DNA of 64,000 bases from CAZDGV01 sp964505195 (GTDB lineage: Bacteria > Bacteroidota > Bacteroidia > Chitinophagales > Chitinophagaceae): NCBI GenBank assembly GCA_964505195.1, contig CAZDGV010000001.1:62001-126000 (forward strand), in the 5' to 3' direction. The position numbers were made by a program, and so were the translations under genes. This document shows positions 16,652-25,399 of the stretch, piece by piece. Numbering within the stretch: position 1 is the stretch's first letter; the number at the start of each line of letters is the position of its first letter. The notes beneath the pieces were generated by a model. It saw only the letters and a program-made list of their open reading frames with translations, was not told where the DNA came from and searched no databases.

Positions 16652-18070
16652 ATGGAAAGCTTGAATGGCGCGCCTAATTCTAAGCAGCAAACGCTGCAAA
16701 CAAGCATTTCGATATCGGGTGTTGGTATTCATACCGGCAAATCTGTAACCATTACGCTTGAGCCGGCTGCTCCTCATACAGGTATTAAATTTCATCGAAC
16801 AGACTTGCCAGGCGAACCGACGGTAAAAGCAGATGTGGATTTTGTAACCGATACCACTCGCAGCACCACCCTCCAACATGGGGAAGCCAAAGTAAGTACC
16901 GTTGAACATTTGCTCGCAGCCCTTGCAGGTAGCGGTGTTGACAACGCACTGATTAGAATAGATGGCGAAGAAGTGCCCATCCTCGACGGCAGTTCAAAGC
17001 CATTTGTAGAAGCCATTGCCCGCGTCGGTATTCAGCAACAGGATGCCATCAAGAAATGGTTTACGCTCGATCATAATATTTATTTTACCGATGAAGAAAA
17101 AAAGGTAGAAATGGTTGCCCTGCCATCAGATACCTTTCGCATTCATACCCTTATTGAATTCAATTCCGAGGTATTAGGCACACAGCATGCCGCCTTGAAG
17201 GGCATAGAGGAATTTAATGATCACATTGCGCCTTGTCGCACTTTTTCTTTTTTCCATGAATTGGAGTATCTTTTACAACATAACCTGATTAAAGGTGGCG
17301 ATCTGAATAATGCAATTGTGGTAGTTGATAGGCCGGTAACCGAAGCGCAGATAGAAAGACTTTCCATTGCTTTCGGTGAAAAGAAAATGGCCGTAAACAG
17401 TAATGGCTATCTTAACAATCTGGAATTACGCTTCCCGAACGAACCGGCAAGGCATAAGCTGCTCGATCTGGTGGGCGACCTGTCGCTGGTAGGCATGCCT
17501 TTCAAAGCACAGATCATTGCCAACCGTCCGGGACATGCCAGCAACGTAGCTTTTGCCCGCAAAATCAAGGAACACATCAAAAAAAATAAAATGCGCGCTG
17601 AAATACCCCCCTACCATCCCGACGAAACACCCGTGATGGATATCAGTCAGATTGAGCAGAGTCTTCCACACCGCTATCCGTTTTTGCTGGTAGACAAAGT
17701 GATTGATATGACTGAAAACTATGTGGTGGCAGTAAAGAACGTAACCATCAACGAACCATTTTTTCAGGGGCATTTCCCCAATAATTATGTGATGCCCGGC
17801 GTTTTACAAATTGAAGCCCTGGCACAGTGTGGCGGACTGCTCGCTATTCCGCGTAATACGGAAGATCGATACGATACCTATTTTTTGAAAATAGACAACT
17901 GTAAATTCAAACAGAAAGTAGTGCCGGGCGATACATTGATTATGAAAATGGAATTGATGCACCCCATCAGAAGAGGAATTTGTGAAATGAAAGGAACCAT
18001 TTTTGTGGGCAGTAAACTTGTATGCGAAGCTGAACTGACTGCACAAATTGTAAAAAGAACCGGAGAATAA
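16652..18070 (+). CDS. lpxC-fabZ: Fused LpxC deacetylase and FabZ dehydratase
   Basis: 472 residues. Residues 1 to about 310 are the zinc deacetylase LpxC (committed step of lipid A): TVEHLLAAL with His86, EVPILDGSS, HKLLDLVGDLSL and GHASNVAFARK. From about 325 on is the hot-dog fold 3-hydroxyacyl-ACP dehydratase FabZ: LPHRYPFLLVDKV and GHFPNNYVMPGVLQIEALAQ. The fusion is a known Bacteroidota trait linking fatty acid and lipid A synthesis. The stop overlaps the lpxA ATG by one base (TAATG). Confidence 0.97.
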   Translation: MESLNGAPNSKQQTLQTSISISGVGIHTGKSVTITLEPAAPHTGIKFHRTDLPGEPTVKADVDFVTDTTRSTTLQHGEAKVSTVEHLLAALAGSGVDNALIRIDGEEVPILDGSSKPFVEAIARVGIQQQDAIKKWFTLDHNIYFTDEEKKVEMVALPSDTFRIHTLIEFNSEVLGTQHAALKGIEEFNDHIAPCRTFSFFHELEYLLQHNLIKGGDLNNAIVVVDRPVTEAQIERLSIAFGEKKMAVNSNGYLNNLELRFPNEPARHKLLDLVGDLSLVGMPFKAQIIANRPGHASNVAFARKIKEHIKKNKMRAEIPPYHPDETPVMDISQIEQSLPHRYPFLLVDKVIDMTENYVVAVKNVTINEPFFQGHFPNNYVMPGVLQIEALAQCGGLLAIPRNTEDRYDTYFLKIDNCKFKQKVVPGDTLIMKMELMHPIRRGICEMKGTIFVGSKLVCEAELTAQIVKRTGE

Positions 18071-18876
18071 TGATAAGCCCCCTCGCCCAGATCCACCCGA
18101 ATGCAAAAATCGCGGATGATGTAGTGATTGATGCATTCAGCGTAATTCATGATGATGTTGAAATTGGCTCCGGAACACATGTCATGTCGCATGTAACCGT
18201 TTTTTCAGGCACGCGGATTGGAAAACATTGTACCCTCTTTCCTGGTGCGGTTATTGGCGCCGTTCCGCAAGATCTCAAGTTCAAGGGAGAATATACGCTC
18301 GCAGAAATTGGCGACCACACCACCATCCGGGAATGCGTAACCATACACCGGGGAACAACCGATAAAAAAACTACCCGCGTAGGAAGCAACTGTCTGCTCA
18401 TGGCATACGCACATGTTGCGCACGATTGCATCGTGGGCAACCATGTAATTCTTGCCAATGCGGTTCAGCTGGCCGGACATGTTACGGTAGATGACTATGC
18501 CATCATTGGCGGCATGAGTGCAGCGCATCAGTTTACGCACATCGGCGCACATACTTATGTGGCCGGCATGAGCGCCATCCGAAAAGATGTGCCGCCCTAT
18601 GTAAAAGCCGCAAGAGATCCATTAAGCTATGCCGGCATTAACAATGTTGGACTTAGCAGACGGGGCTTTAGCAAAGAAGCGATTGAAACCATCTCCAATA
18701 TTTACCACGTGCTTTTTATTCAAAAGCATACTGTATCTAATGCATTGACGGTAATAGAAGAGACTATACCCGCCTCACCGTTAAGGAATGAGATTATTTC
18801 TTTCATTCGAAGCTCATCCATTGGCATCATCAAACGCCACTCCAAAAGCAATGAAGATGAAGATATCGCTTTCTGA
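18070..18876 (+). CDS. lpxA: UDP-N-acetylglucosamine O-acyltransferase
   Basis: 268 residues, normal length. First step of lipid A synthesis: transfer of 3-hydroxyacyl from ACP to UDP-GlcNAc. It has a left-handed beta-helix of hexapeptide repeats, the conserved AYAHVAHDCIVGN segment carrying the catalytic His, HQFTHIGAHTYVAG, and a helical C-terminal domain. Its start shares a base with the lpxC-fabZ stop and its end overlaps the next gene, so tight co-expression is likely. Confidence 0.97.
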   Translation: MISPLAQIHPNAKIADDVVIDAFSVIHDDVEIGSGTHVMSHVTVFSGTRIGKHCTLFPGAVIGAVPQDLKFKGEYTLAEIGDHTTIRECVTIHRGTTDKKTTRVGSNCLLMAYAHVAHDCIVGNHVILANAVQLAGHVTVDDYAIIGGMSAAHQFTHIGAHTYVAGMSAIRKDVPPYVKAARDPLSYAGINNVGLSRRGFSKEAIETISNIYHVLFIQKHTVSNALTVIEETIPASPLRNEIISFIRSSSIGIIKRHSKSNEDEDIAF

Positions 18877-19486
18877 TACAGGCAAGCGCTTCAATCGGGA
18901 GTGGATTTTTCGTCACTTTAGCTACGATTTTTATTCCGGCAACGCCTATGCCATCACCGGCAATAACGGAAGTGGAAAAAGCACCTTGCTGCAAGTTATC
19001 GGAGGCGCCATCATGGCATCTGAAGGAACGATCAACTATGAACATGCAGGGAAAAATATTGCTGCGGAAAAACTGTTTGAGCATATTACCATCGCAGGGC
19101 CCTACCTTGAACTAACAGAAGAAATGACAATGCTTGAATTTCTTCACTTTCACGGATCATTTAAACCGCTGCGCGCAGATCTAACACCGAATCAGATCAT
19201 TTCCATACTTGGACTTGAAAAAGCTGCCAATAAACAGCTGCGCTATTTCAGCAGCGGTATGAAACAACGAGTAAAACTGGCACAAGCCATCTTCAGTGAT
19301 GTGCCCGTTTTGTTGCTCGATGAGCCCTGCTCCAACCTCGACGAAGCTGGCATTGCATTATACCATCAACTGATACAGAATTACTGCAACGACAAGCTCA
19401 TCATTGTTAGCAGCAACGAACCACAAGAATATCAATTTTGTAAGGAAACCATCCGCATGTCGGAACTACGCAACGATGCCGCTTAG
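18851..19486 (+). CDS. ABC transporter ATPase subunit starting inside lpxA
   Basis: About 211 residues from the ATG at 18851 (or two codons later), overlapping the last 26 bp of lpxA. A single nucleotide-binding domain: Walker A GNNGSGKST, an atypical but recognisable signature YFSSGMKQRVKLAQA, Walker B VLLLDEPCSNLD, and a switch region IIVSSNEPQEY where Asn replaces the usual His. No permease is encoded next to it, so the partner lies elsewhere. CcmA-like or LptB-like roles are guesses; the coupling to lpxA hints at envelope lipid transport. Confidence 0.85.
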   Translation: MKMKISLSDTGKRFNREWIFRHFSYDFYSGNAYAITGNNGSGKSTLLQVIGGAIMASEGTINYEHAGKNIAAEKLFEHITIAGPYLELTEEMTMLEFLHFHGSFKPLRADLTPNQIISILGLEKAANKQLRYFSSGMKQRVKLAQAIFSDVPVLLLDEPCSNLDEAGIALYHQLIQNYCNDKLIIVSSNEPQEYQFCKETIRMSELRNDAA

Positions 19487-20700
19487 CCTCTGCTGGCAAT
19501 GAGCAGATTCAGATCTGTGTATTTGAGATCGAAGAGCTGACTTAAATGAAAATTAGTCAGCGAACCTTTAAAAACATAAATGCCTTGACGAATATTCATC
19601 TTGTGCCAAAGTAGATGTTCCAGCCCGCCTTCCAAACCAATTTCAAGCAAAAGTGGCATAAGCACATTACTGATAGCCTGTGAAGCAGTTCTTGCAAATC
19701 CGCTGGGAATATTGGGCACGCAATAATGAATTACACCGTGCTTGATGAAAATGGGACTTTCGTGACTGGTAACTTCACTGGTATCAAAGCAGCCGCCATG
19801 GTCAATGCTCACATCTACCACCACGCTGCCGGGACGCATGGCAGCAACCATTTCTTCACTTACCACTACCGGTGTACGCGCCGTTCCGGAAGAGGAAAGC
19901 GCACCAACCGCCACATCGCAGGTTTTTAACTGCTTGGCAAGAATTTTAGGCTCAACCACGGAAGTCCACATACGCTGCCCAATAGCATTCTGCATGCGTT
20001 TTAAACGATAGATATTATTATCGAACACTTTCACACTCGCACCCATAGCAAGGGCAGTACGCGCAGCATATTCGCCCACAATACCTGCACCAATTATGAT
20101 GACCTTCGTGGGAGGAATACCGCTGATACCACCCAATAAAACTCCCTTGCCGCTGTTGGCACTGCTCAGGTACTGACCAGCAATGAGCATCACTGCACTG
20201 CCCGCAATCTCGCTCATACTACGTACGATAGGGTTATGCCCGGAATCATCTTTCAAATTTTCGAAGGAAAGCGCCGTAATACGCTTATCCATCAATGCCT
20301 TCAAAATTTCCGGCTTCATCACGGCAACATGTATAGGAGAAATGATGGTTTGTCCGGTTTTCAGATACTCCAGCTCCGATACGCTAACAGGTGCAGATTT
20401 GATAAGTATATCGCATTGATACACTTCTTTACGGTCGTAAGAAATGCGAGCTCCCGCCTCACTGTAATCCTTATCGGAATAATGCGCACCCTCACCCGCC
20501 TTGTATTCAATCATCACTTCATGTCCGTTGTTCACCAATACTCCCACTGCTTCCGGCGTTAGGGGAATACGATTTTCCTGATATAAATGCTCCTTGGGTA
20601 TGCCAATGAAAAGGCGTGCTTCTTTGGGCTTCACGTCCAACGTTTCTTCTTGTGTTTCATAGCTGAACGAAGGACTTACAAAGGGTTTATGCGTTGACAT
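19483..20700 (-). CDS. ald: Alanine dehydrogenase
   Basis: 405 residues. NAD-dependent conversion between alanine and pyruvate plus ammonia. It has the N-terminal substrate domain with FIGIPKE and RIPLTPEAVGVLV, and a Rossmann NAD-binding region KVIIIGAGIVGEYAARTALAMGASV, here given as its motif GAGIVGEYAA. The C-terminus is longer than classic Ald (about 370 residues), so this belongs to the alanine dehydrogenase/transhydrogenase-alpha-like group common in Bacteroidota. It converges on the ABC ATPase gene, with overlapping stop codons at 19483-19486. Confidence 0.88.
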   Translation of the reverse strand: MSTHKPFVSPSFSYETQEETLDVKPKEARLFIGIPKEHLYQENRIPLTPEAVGVLVNNGHEVMIEYKAGEGAHYSDKDYSEAGARISYDRKEVYQCDILIKSAPVSVSELEYLKTGQTIISPIHVAVMKPEILKALMDKRITALSFENLKDDSGHNPIVRSMSEIAGSAVMLIAGQYLSSANSGKGVLLGGISGIPPTKVIIIGAGIVGEYAARTALAMGASVKVFDNNIYRLKRMQNAIGQRMWTSVVEPKILAKQLKTCDVAVGALSSSGTARTPVVVSEEMVAAMRPGSVVVDVSIDHGGCFDTSEVTSHESPIFIKHGVIHYCVPNIPSGFARTASQAISNVLMPLLLEIGLEGGLEHLLWHKMNIRQGIYVFKGSLTNFHLSQLFDLKYTDLNLLIASRG

Positions 20701-20750
20701 GGCAATGAAAGAAAAGTTAGTGGTTACAAGCTTCTAAATTACGTAAACTA

Positions 20751-21173
20751 TCACGGAATAAAAATCTGCAGTTCGCGCAGTTCATGATCTATTGCCCTCA
20801 ACGATAGCTTTACTGCATCGGCAGGCAGCAATGCTCCTGCTTTTTCAGGCCATTCGGTAAAACTTAAGCAGCCGCTGTACCATATTTCTTCTGCTCCTGC
20901 ACGCAGCACATCCTCTTCCGATGCCAGTCGGTACAAATCAAGATGATAAATGGTTTCACCGGAGGCGGAACAATATTGGTTGATGATGGAAAAAGTAGGA
21001 CTGCCCACGGCATCTTTTACGCCCAGTACATCACAAAGTGCATGAATGAAGGTGGTTTTACCTGTCCCCATTTCACCATAGAACAACCAAACCCTATGTT
21101 TCCCAGCAGCAGTAAGGCAATCGGTTGCCACCGCATGGATATCCTTTAAATGAAACTGGAAGACTTGTTGCAT
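20751..21173 (-). CDS. tsaE: tRNA threonylcarbamoyladenosine biosynthesis ATPase TsaE
   Basis: 140 residues, normal length. Partner ATPase of the TsaB-TsaD-TsaE complex that makes t6A37 in tRNAs reading ANN codons. It has Walker A GEMGTGKTTF, the SPTFSIINQY segment and HLDLYRL motif, and FTEWPEKAG near the end, all typical. It is transcribed divergently from the copper ATPase gene and followed by ald on the same strand. Confidence 0.95.
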   Translation of the reverse strand: MQQVFQFHLKDIHAVATDCLTAAGKHRVWLFYGEMGTGKTTFIHALCDVLGVKDAVGSPTFSIINQYCSASGETIYHLDLYRLASEEDVLRAGAEEIWYSGCLSFTEWPEKAGALLPADAVKLSLRAIDHELRELQIFIP

Positions 21174-21196
21174 GTTTCAGCTTTGCAAAGTGGTTG

Positions 21197-21204
21197 CAAA
21201 GATA
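21197..21204 (-). promoter_or_regulatory. -7 promoter element for tsaE
   Basis: The minus strand reads TATCTTTG, exact TAnnTTTG, 24 bp before the tsaE ATG. Confidence 0.5.
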
Positions 21205-21241
21205 TTGCTACCCGGCGAAAGCACCTGCTGCCTTTAATCTG

Positions 21242-21249
21242 TAAATTTG
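21242..21249 (+). promoter_or_regulatory. -7 promoter element for the copper ATPase gene
   Basis: TAAATTTG, exact TAnnTTTG, 21 bp before the ATG at 21270. It is back to back with the tsaE element 38 bp away. Confidence 0.5.
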
Positions 21250-21269
21250 AAGTTGAAACATAGCAAGCG

Positions 21270-23396
21270 ATGGCAACAGTGAACTGGAAAGTAGAAGGTA
21301 TGACCTGCGCCAACTGCGCACTTACCATTTCTAAATATCTCGAAAAGGAAGGGTTACAAAACATTCAGGCGAATCCTGTAACCGGTGAAGTATCGTTTGA
21401 AGTGATCGATGAAGAGAAAAAAGCAAAGCTCAGCAAGGGTATTGATGCGCTTGGGTACAAGGTGATGGGCGAAAATACAGATGCGGCAAACAACAGTGAT
21501 CGCACTCCTATGAACCGCTATTTACGCTATGTTCTACTTACGCTGCCCTTTACACTGGTGCTCATGCTGCACATGTTTGAAAAATGGGTACATATTCACT
21601 GGCTCATGAACCCCTGGGTTCAGCTTGCCCTCTGCTTACCCGTTTACTTCATTGGCATGCAATATTTTGGCAAAAGCGCCATCAAAAGCTTACGCAATGG
21701 CGTTCCCAATATGAATGTACTGATTGCACTGGGCGCAACGGCTGCATTTGTGTACAGCTTAGTAGGCACCCTAATGGGGCAAGCCGAGCAATACATGTTT
21801 TACGAAACAGCAGCTACGATCATCACGCTTGTTTTTCTTGGCAATTATCTGGAAGATACTTCTATACAACATACGCAGCGTGCCTTGAAGAAACTGGTGC
21901 AATCACAAAAAGTGATGGCCAATATGATTGCTTTTGATGAGCAACATAATGAAGTTATACTCCCCGTTGAAAACACTGCATTGAAAACAGGCGATCTGAT
22001 TCTCATTAAATCGGGCGAACAGGTACCAGCAGACTGTAAAATTCTTTGGGGACAGGCTATTGTGAACGAAAGCATTGTAACCGGTGAAAGCCTACCAATT
22101 AGCAAGGGCGAAAAACAAACGCTTATCGGAGGCAGCTTAATTGAAGAAGGCACCATTAAAGCGATTGTAACTGCTGCAGCCAAGGATTCTGTTTTAGCCA
22201 ACATTATTCAGTTGGTAAAACAGGCGCAGGGAGAAAAGCCGCCTGTACAGCAGCTGGCAGATAAAATCAGCGCCATCTTCGTACCTGCGGTAATTGGCAT
22301 TGCCGTGGTAGCTTTCATCATCAACTTTTTCATACTGGATGCATTTACACCTGCGCTGATGCGCAGTATTGCCATACTGGTTATTGCCTGCCCCTGCGCC
22401 ATGGGACTGGCAACGCCTGCTGCCATTGCGGTTGGTTTGGGAAGAGCTGCACGTAATGGCATTTTATTCAGAAACGCGAAAAGCCTGGAGCTATTCAAAA
22501 ATATTCGTCAGGTGGTATTCGACAAAACCGGCACACTTACCACAGGAGAATTTGAAATAGCCCAGTTCAAGATTTTATCTCCCACGGTTGATGAGGAAAG
22601 CTTCAAGCGTATTGCATTTTCGCTTGAAAAATACTCCAACCATCCGCTGGCAAAATGCATTGCAGCAAACTGGAAAAGAAATGACGACATCCGCTGGCAG
22701 CAAATTGAAGAAATCAAAGGCATGGGCATGCGTGCAAATAGCAAAGAAGGGGATATTTTTTTTGCAGGCTCCTACAAAATTGCAGCGCATCTTACCGAAG
22801 ACAGATCGCACAATATTTACATTCTTCGAAATGACGAACTCATCGGTTGGATTGATCTGAAAGACCAGCTGCGACCGGAAGCCAAAGAGGTGATTGATTA
22901 TCTCAGCCAGCGTAAAATAAAAACCATTTTACTGAGCGGCGACAGAAAAGAAAAATGTGAGGCGATTGCGCAAGAGCTCGGTATTGCAGAAGTTTTGGCA
23001 GAACAAACACCAGAGCAAAAATTACAACAGCTCGAAACACTCACCGCCCAAGCACCCACAGCCATGGTAGGCGACGGCATCAATGATGCGCCGGCACTAG
23101 CAAAAGCAACCATCGGTATTTCTCTCAGCGAAGCTTCGCAGGTAGCGATGCAAACTGCAGATGTGGTGCTTATGAATAGCGGACTTAAAAACCTTCCCCA
23201 TGCATTGGGCTTAGGCCGACATACTTTTATTACCATCAAAGAAAATTTATTCTGGGCCTTTGGCTACAATGTGGTAGCCATTCCTGTAGCTGCCTTGGGT
23301 TTTCTTACACCTACATTCGGCGCTTTGGTAATGGGGCTCAGCGATGTGGTGCTAGCAGTAAACAGTGTTCGACTCTTTATTAAAAAAGTGGTTTAG
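21270..23396 (+). CDS. copA: Copper-translocating P1B-type ATPase
   Basis: 708 residues. A single N-terminal heavy-metal domain with GMTCANCA (Cys13, Cys16) is followed by transmembrane segments, the actuator loop VTGESLP, the membrane metal site ACPCAMGLATP (CPC, typical for Cu+), the phosphorylation site DKTGTLTTG and hinge GDGINDAPALA. Inner-membrane exporter of Cu+ (or Ag+). There is no adjacent copper chaperone or regulator gene. Starts at ATG 21270, with a promoter just upstream. Confidence 0.93.
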   Translation: MATVNWKVEGMTCANCALTISKYLEKEGLQNIQANPVTGEVSFEVIDEEKKAKLSKGIDALGYKVMGENTDAANNSDRTPMNRYLRYVLLTLPFTLVLMLHMFEKWVHIHWLMNPWVQLALCLPVYFIGMQYFGKSAIKSLRNGVPNMNVLIALGATAAFVYSLVGTLMGQAEQYMFYETAATIITLVFLGNYLEDTSIQHTQRALKKLVQSQKVMANMIAFDEQHNEVILPVENTALKTGDLILIKSGEQVPADCKILWGQAIVNESIVTGESLPISKGEKQTLIGGSLIEEGTIKAIVTAAAKDSVLANIIQLVKQAQGEKPPVQQLADKISAIFVPAVIGIAVVAFIINFFILDAFTPALMRSIAILVIACPCAMGLATPAAIAVGLGRAARNGILFRNAKSLELFKNIRQVVFDKTGTLTTGEFEIAQFKILSPTVDEESFKRIAFSLEKYSNHPLAKCIAANWKRNDDIRWQQIEEIKGMGMRANSKEGDIFFAGSYKIAAHLTEDRSHNIYILRNDELIGWIDLKDQLRPEAKEVIDYLSQRKIKTILLSGDRKEKCEAIAQELGIAEVLAEQTPEQKLQQLETLTAQAPTAMVGDGINDAPALAKATIGISLSEASQVAMQTADVVLMNSGLKNLPHALGLGRHTFITIKENLFWAFGYNVVAIPVAALGFLTPTFGALVMGLSDVVLAVNSVRLFIKKVV

Positions 23397-23437
23397 GCAA
23401 AACATCTTAACAGCAACCTATTATTCTTTCCTGTAAC

Positions 23438-25348
23438 ATGACATCTCAACCCCTGCAAATTCTGGAGCGCTACTGGGGTTACCAGCAGTTTCGTCCCATG
23501 CAGGAAGAAATCATCACCTCCATATTACAAGGGAATGACACGCTTGCTGTGTTACCAACAGGAGGCGGCAAGAGCATCTGCTATCAGGTGCCTGCCATGA
23601 TGAAAGCGGGCCTTTGCCTGGTGGTATCACCCTTGATTGCATTAATGAAAGATCAGGTGGATGCATTGCGCAGAATGCAAATCACAGCTTTTGCCATACA
23701 CACCGGACTCAGCAGAAAAGAAGTAATCAGTATACTTCAAACGGCAGGTAACAGTAACTGTAAGTTTTTGTATGTATCACCTGAGCGTCTGGAAACCGAT
23801 CTTTTTAAAACCTATTTACCATCACTGCAAATTGAGCTGATTGCAATTGATGAAGCCCATTGTATTTCACAATGGGGGTACGATTTTCGCCCTGCCTATC
23901 TTAAAATTGCAGGCCTGCGTAGTGAACTGCCGCATGTGCCTATACTTGCCGTAACGGCTTCTGCAACACCAGAAGTGCAGCAAGATATTTGCAAGCAACT
24001 CCTTTTTGAAAAGCCCTCTGTCTTCAAAGGTAGTTTTGAAAGAAGCAATTTGTCGTTCAGCGTATTGAAGACAGAAGCGAAAATGAACAAAATACGGGAG
24101 TTACTGCAGCAGGTACCTGGCAGCGGTATTGTTTATTGTCGTAGCAGACGCAAAACCCAGGAAGTAGCTGATCAATTAGCACTACATGGAATAAGTGCCG
24201 ATTATTACCATGCAGGATTAACCATGGAACAGCGTACCGAAAAACAAAATGCATGGCTGAAAGGAGCAACCAGCGTGATGGTATGCACCAATGCATTTGG
24301 TATGGGCATTGATAAAGCAGATGTAAGAACGGTAATACACCACGATGTGCCGGACTGCCTTGAAAATTATTATCAGGAAGCAGGCAGAGCAGGACGAGAC
24401 GGAAAAAAATCTTATGCGACGCTCTTATACGATGAACAAGACTTAACCGCATTAGAATCGCTGCCTGCAACACGATTTCCACCACCCGATGAAATAAAAA
24501 AAGTATATCGCTGCCTGGTCAACCATCTTCAAATACCCAGCGGTACCGGAAAAGGTGAATGGCATCCCTTTCATATCAAAGATTTTACCAAAGCATTTGG
24601 ATTGCCAATGGATACTGCTGTTTACAGTATTAAATTATTGGAGCAGGAAGGATGGCTCATGTTTGCCGGTCAAATTTTTCTTCCTTCCCGACTTGTATTT
24701 ACCTGCTCGAGAGAGGCGCTGCGTAATGCAGAAGAAGCAATGCCAGAATTAGATCCGCTCATCAAAGGACTACTAAGGAGCTATGGCGGTATTCTTGATA
24801 TGGAAACGACCATTTCGGAGTACCAGCTTGCAAATTTTATGCAACAAAAAGTTGAAAAGGTATGCGAAGGCTTACATCGATTACACCAGCTGGGCATGGT
24901 GGATTATCAGCAACAAACCGATGCACCACAGATACAGTTTTTGTATGATCGTCCGCCTGCAGCAGAATTGCAATTATCACCGCTGCGTGAAATGCTTAAA
25001 AAACAGTTTGAAAAGCGACTGAATGCGATGATCGACTATGTAAATGAAAAAGTCGCATGTCGCGCCGGCATCATTGCTATATACTTTGGTGATGCCAATG
25101 CGCACAGATGCAAAGTCTGTGATAATTGTTTGAAAGCAAATACCAAACCACCAACAGCAGCTGAAATTGAAAAAGTATATCAATATCTAATAAAAAAAAT
25201 GAACGGGCAGGGCTTGTCGCTCAAAGTACTGACCGACAATTTAAGTTCCGAACGAAAAGCCAAGCTAATGACGATGATTGAATATCTGCTAGCAGAAGAA
25301 AAACTCTCTGTTTCCGAAACAGGCATCCTCTTTCAAAAAGACAAATAA
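23438..25348 (+). CDS. recQ: ATP-dependent DNA helicase RecQ
   Basis: 636 residues. Superfamily 2 helicase of recombination and repair. Motifs: Walker A PTGGGKSICYQ, AIDEAHCISQWGYDFRP (DEAH), TASATPEVQ, and motif VI GRAGRDG. A RecQ-C-terminal region follows, with zinc-binding Cys in VACRAGII and CKVCDNC. No clear HRDC domain is seen; a short winged-helix-like tail ends the protein, so it is a RecQ form without HRDC. It is followed at once by a strong bidirectional terminator. Confidence 0.95.
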   Translation: MTSQPLQILERYWGYQQFRPMQEEIITSILQGNDTLAVLPTGGGKSICYQVPAMMKAGLCLVVSPLIALMKDQVDALRRMQITAFAIHTGLSRKEVISILQTAGNSNCKFLYVSPERLETDLFKTYLPSLQIELIAIDEAHCISQWGYDFRPAYLKIAGLRSELPHVPILAVTASATPEVQQDICKQLLFEKPSVFKGSFERSNLSFSVLKTEAKMNKIRELLQQVPGSGIVYCRSRRKTQEVADQLALHGISADYYHAGLTMEQRTEKQNAWLKGATSVMVCTNAFGMGIDKADVRTVIHHDVPDCLENYYQEAGRAGRDGKKSYATLLYDEQDLTALESLPATRFPPPDEIKKVYRCLVNHLQIPSGTGKGEWHPFHIKDFTKAFGLPMDTAVYSIKLLEQEGWLMFAGQIFLPSRLVFTCSREALRNAEEAMPELDPLIKGLLRSYGGILDMETTISEYQLANFMQQKVEKVCEGLHRLHQLGMVDYQQQTDAPQIQFLYDRPPAAELQLSPLREMLKKQFEKRLNAMIDYVNEKVACRAGIIAIYFGDANAHRCKVCDNCLKANTKPPTAAEIEKVYQYLIKKMNGQGLSLKVLTDNLSSERKAKLMTMIEYLLAEEKLSVSETGILFQKDK

Positions 25349-25352
25349 AAAA

Positions 25353-25375
25353 GCGGCCCGGGTTTCCCGGGCCGC
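25353..25375. terminator. Bidirectional terminator between recQ and susD
   Basis: Perfect 10-bp stem GCGGCCCGGG / CCCGGGCCGC with a TTT loop. A-runs precede it on the plus strand and a modest AT-rich tract follows, which suits both convergent genes. Confidence 0.85.
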
Positions 25376-25399
25376 AACAAATATTCACTTCTTTTTTAT

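Noticed and set aside
16247..16909. 220-codon open frame opposite lpxD/lpxC
   Set aside because: Antisense shadow of two well-supported genes, with no domain-like pattern.
25353..25375. GC-rich palindrome as a possible mobile-element end
   Set aside because: It sits exactly between convergent genes with a 3-base loop and has no partner repeat; terminator fits better.
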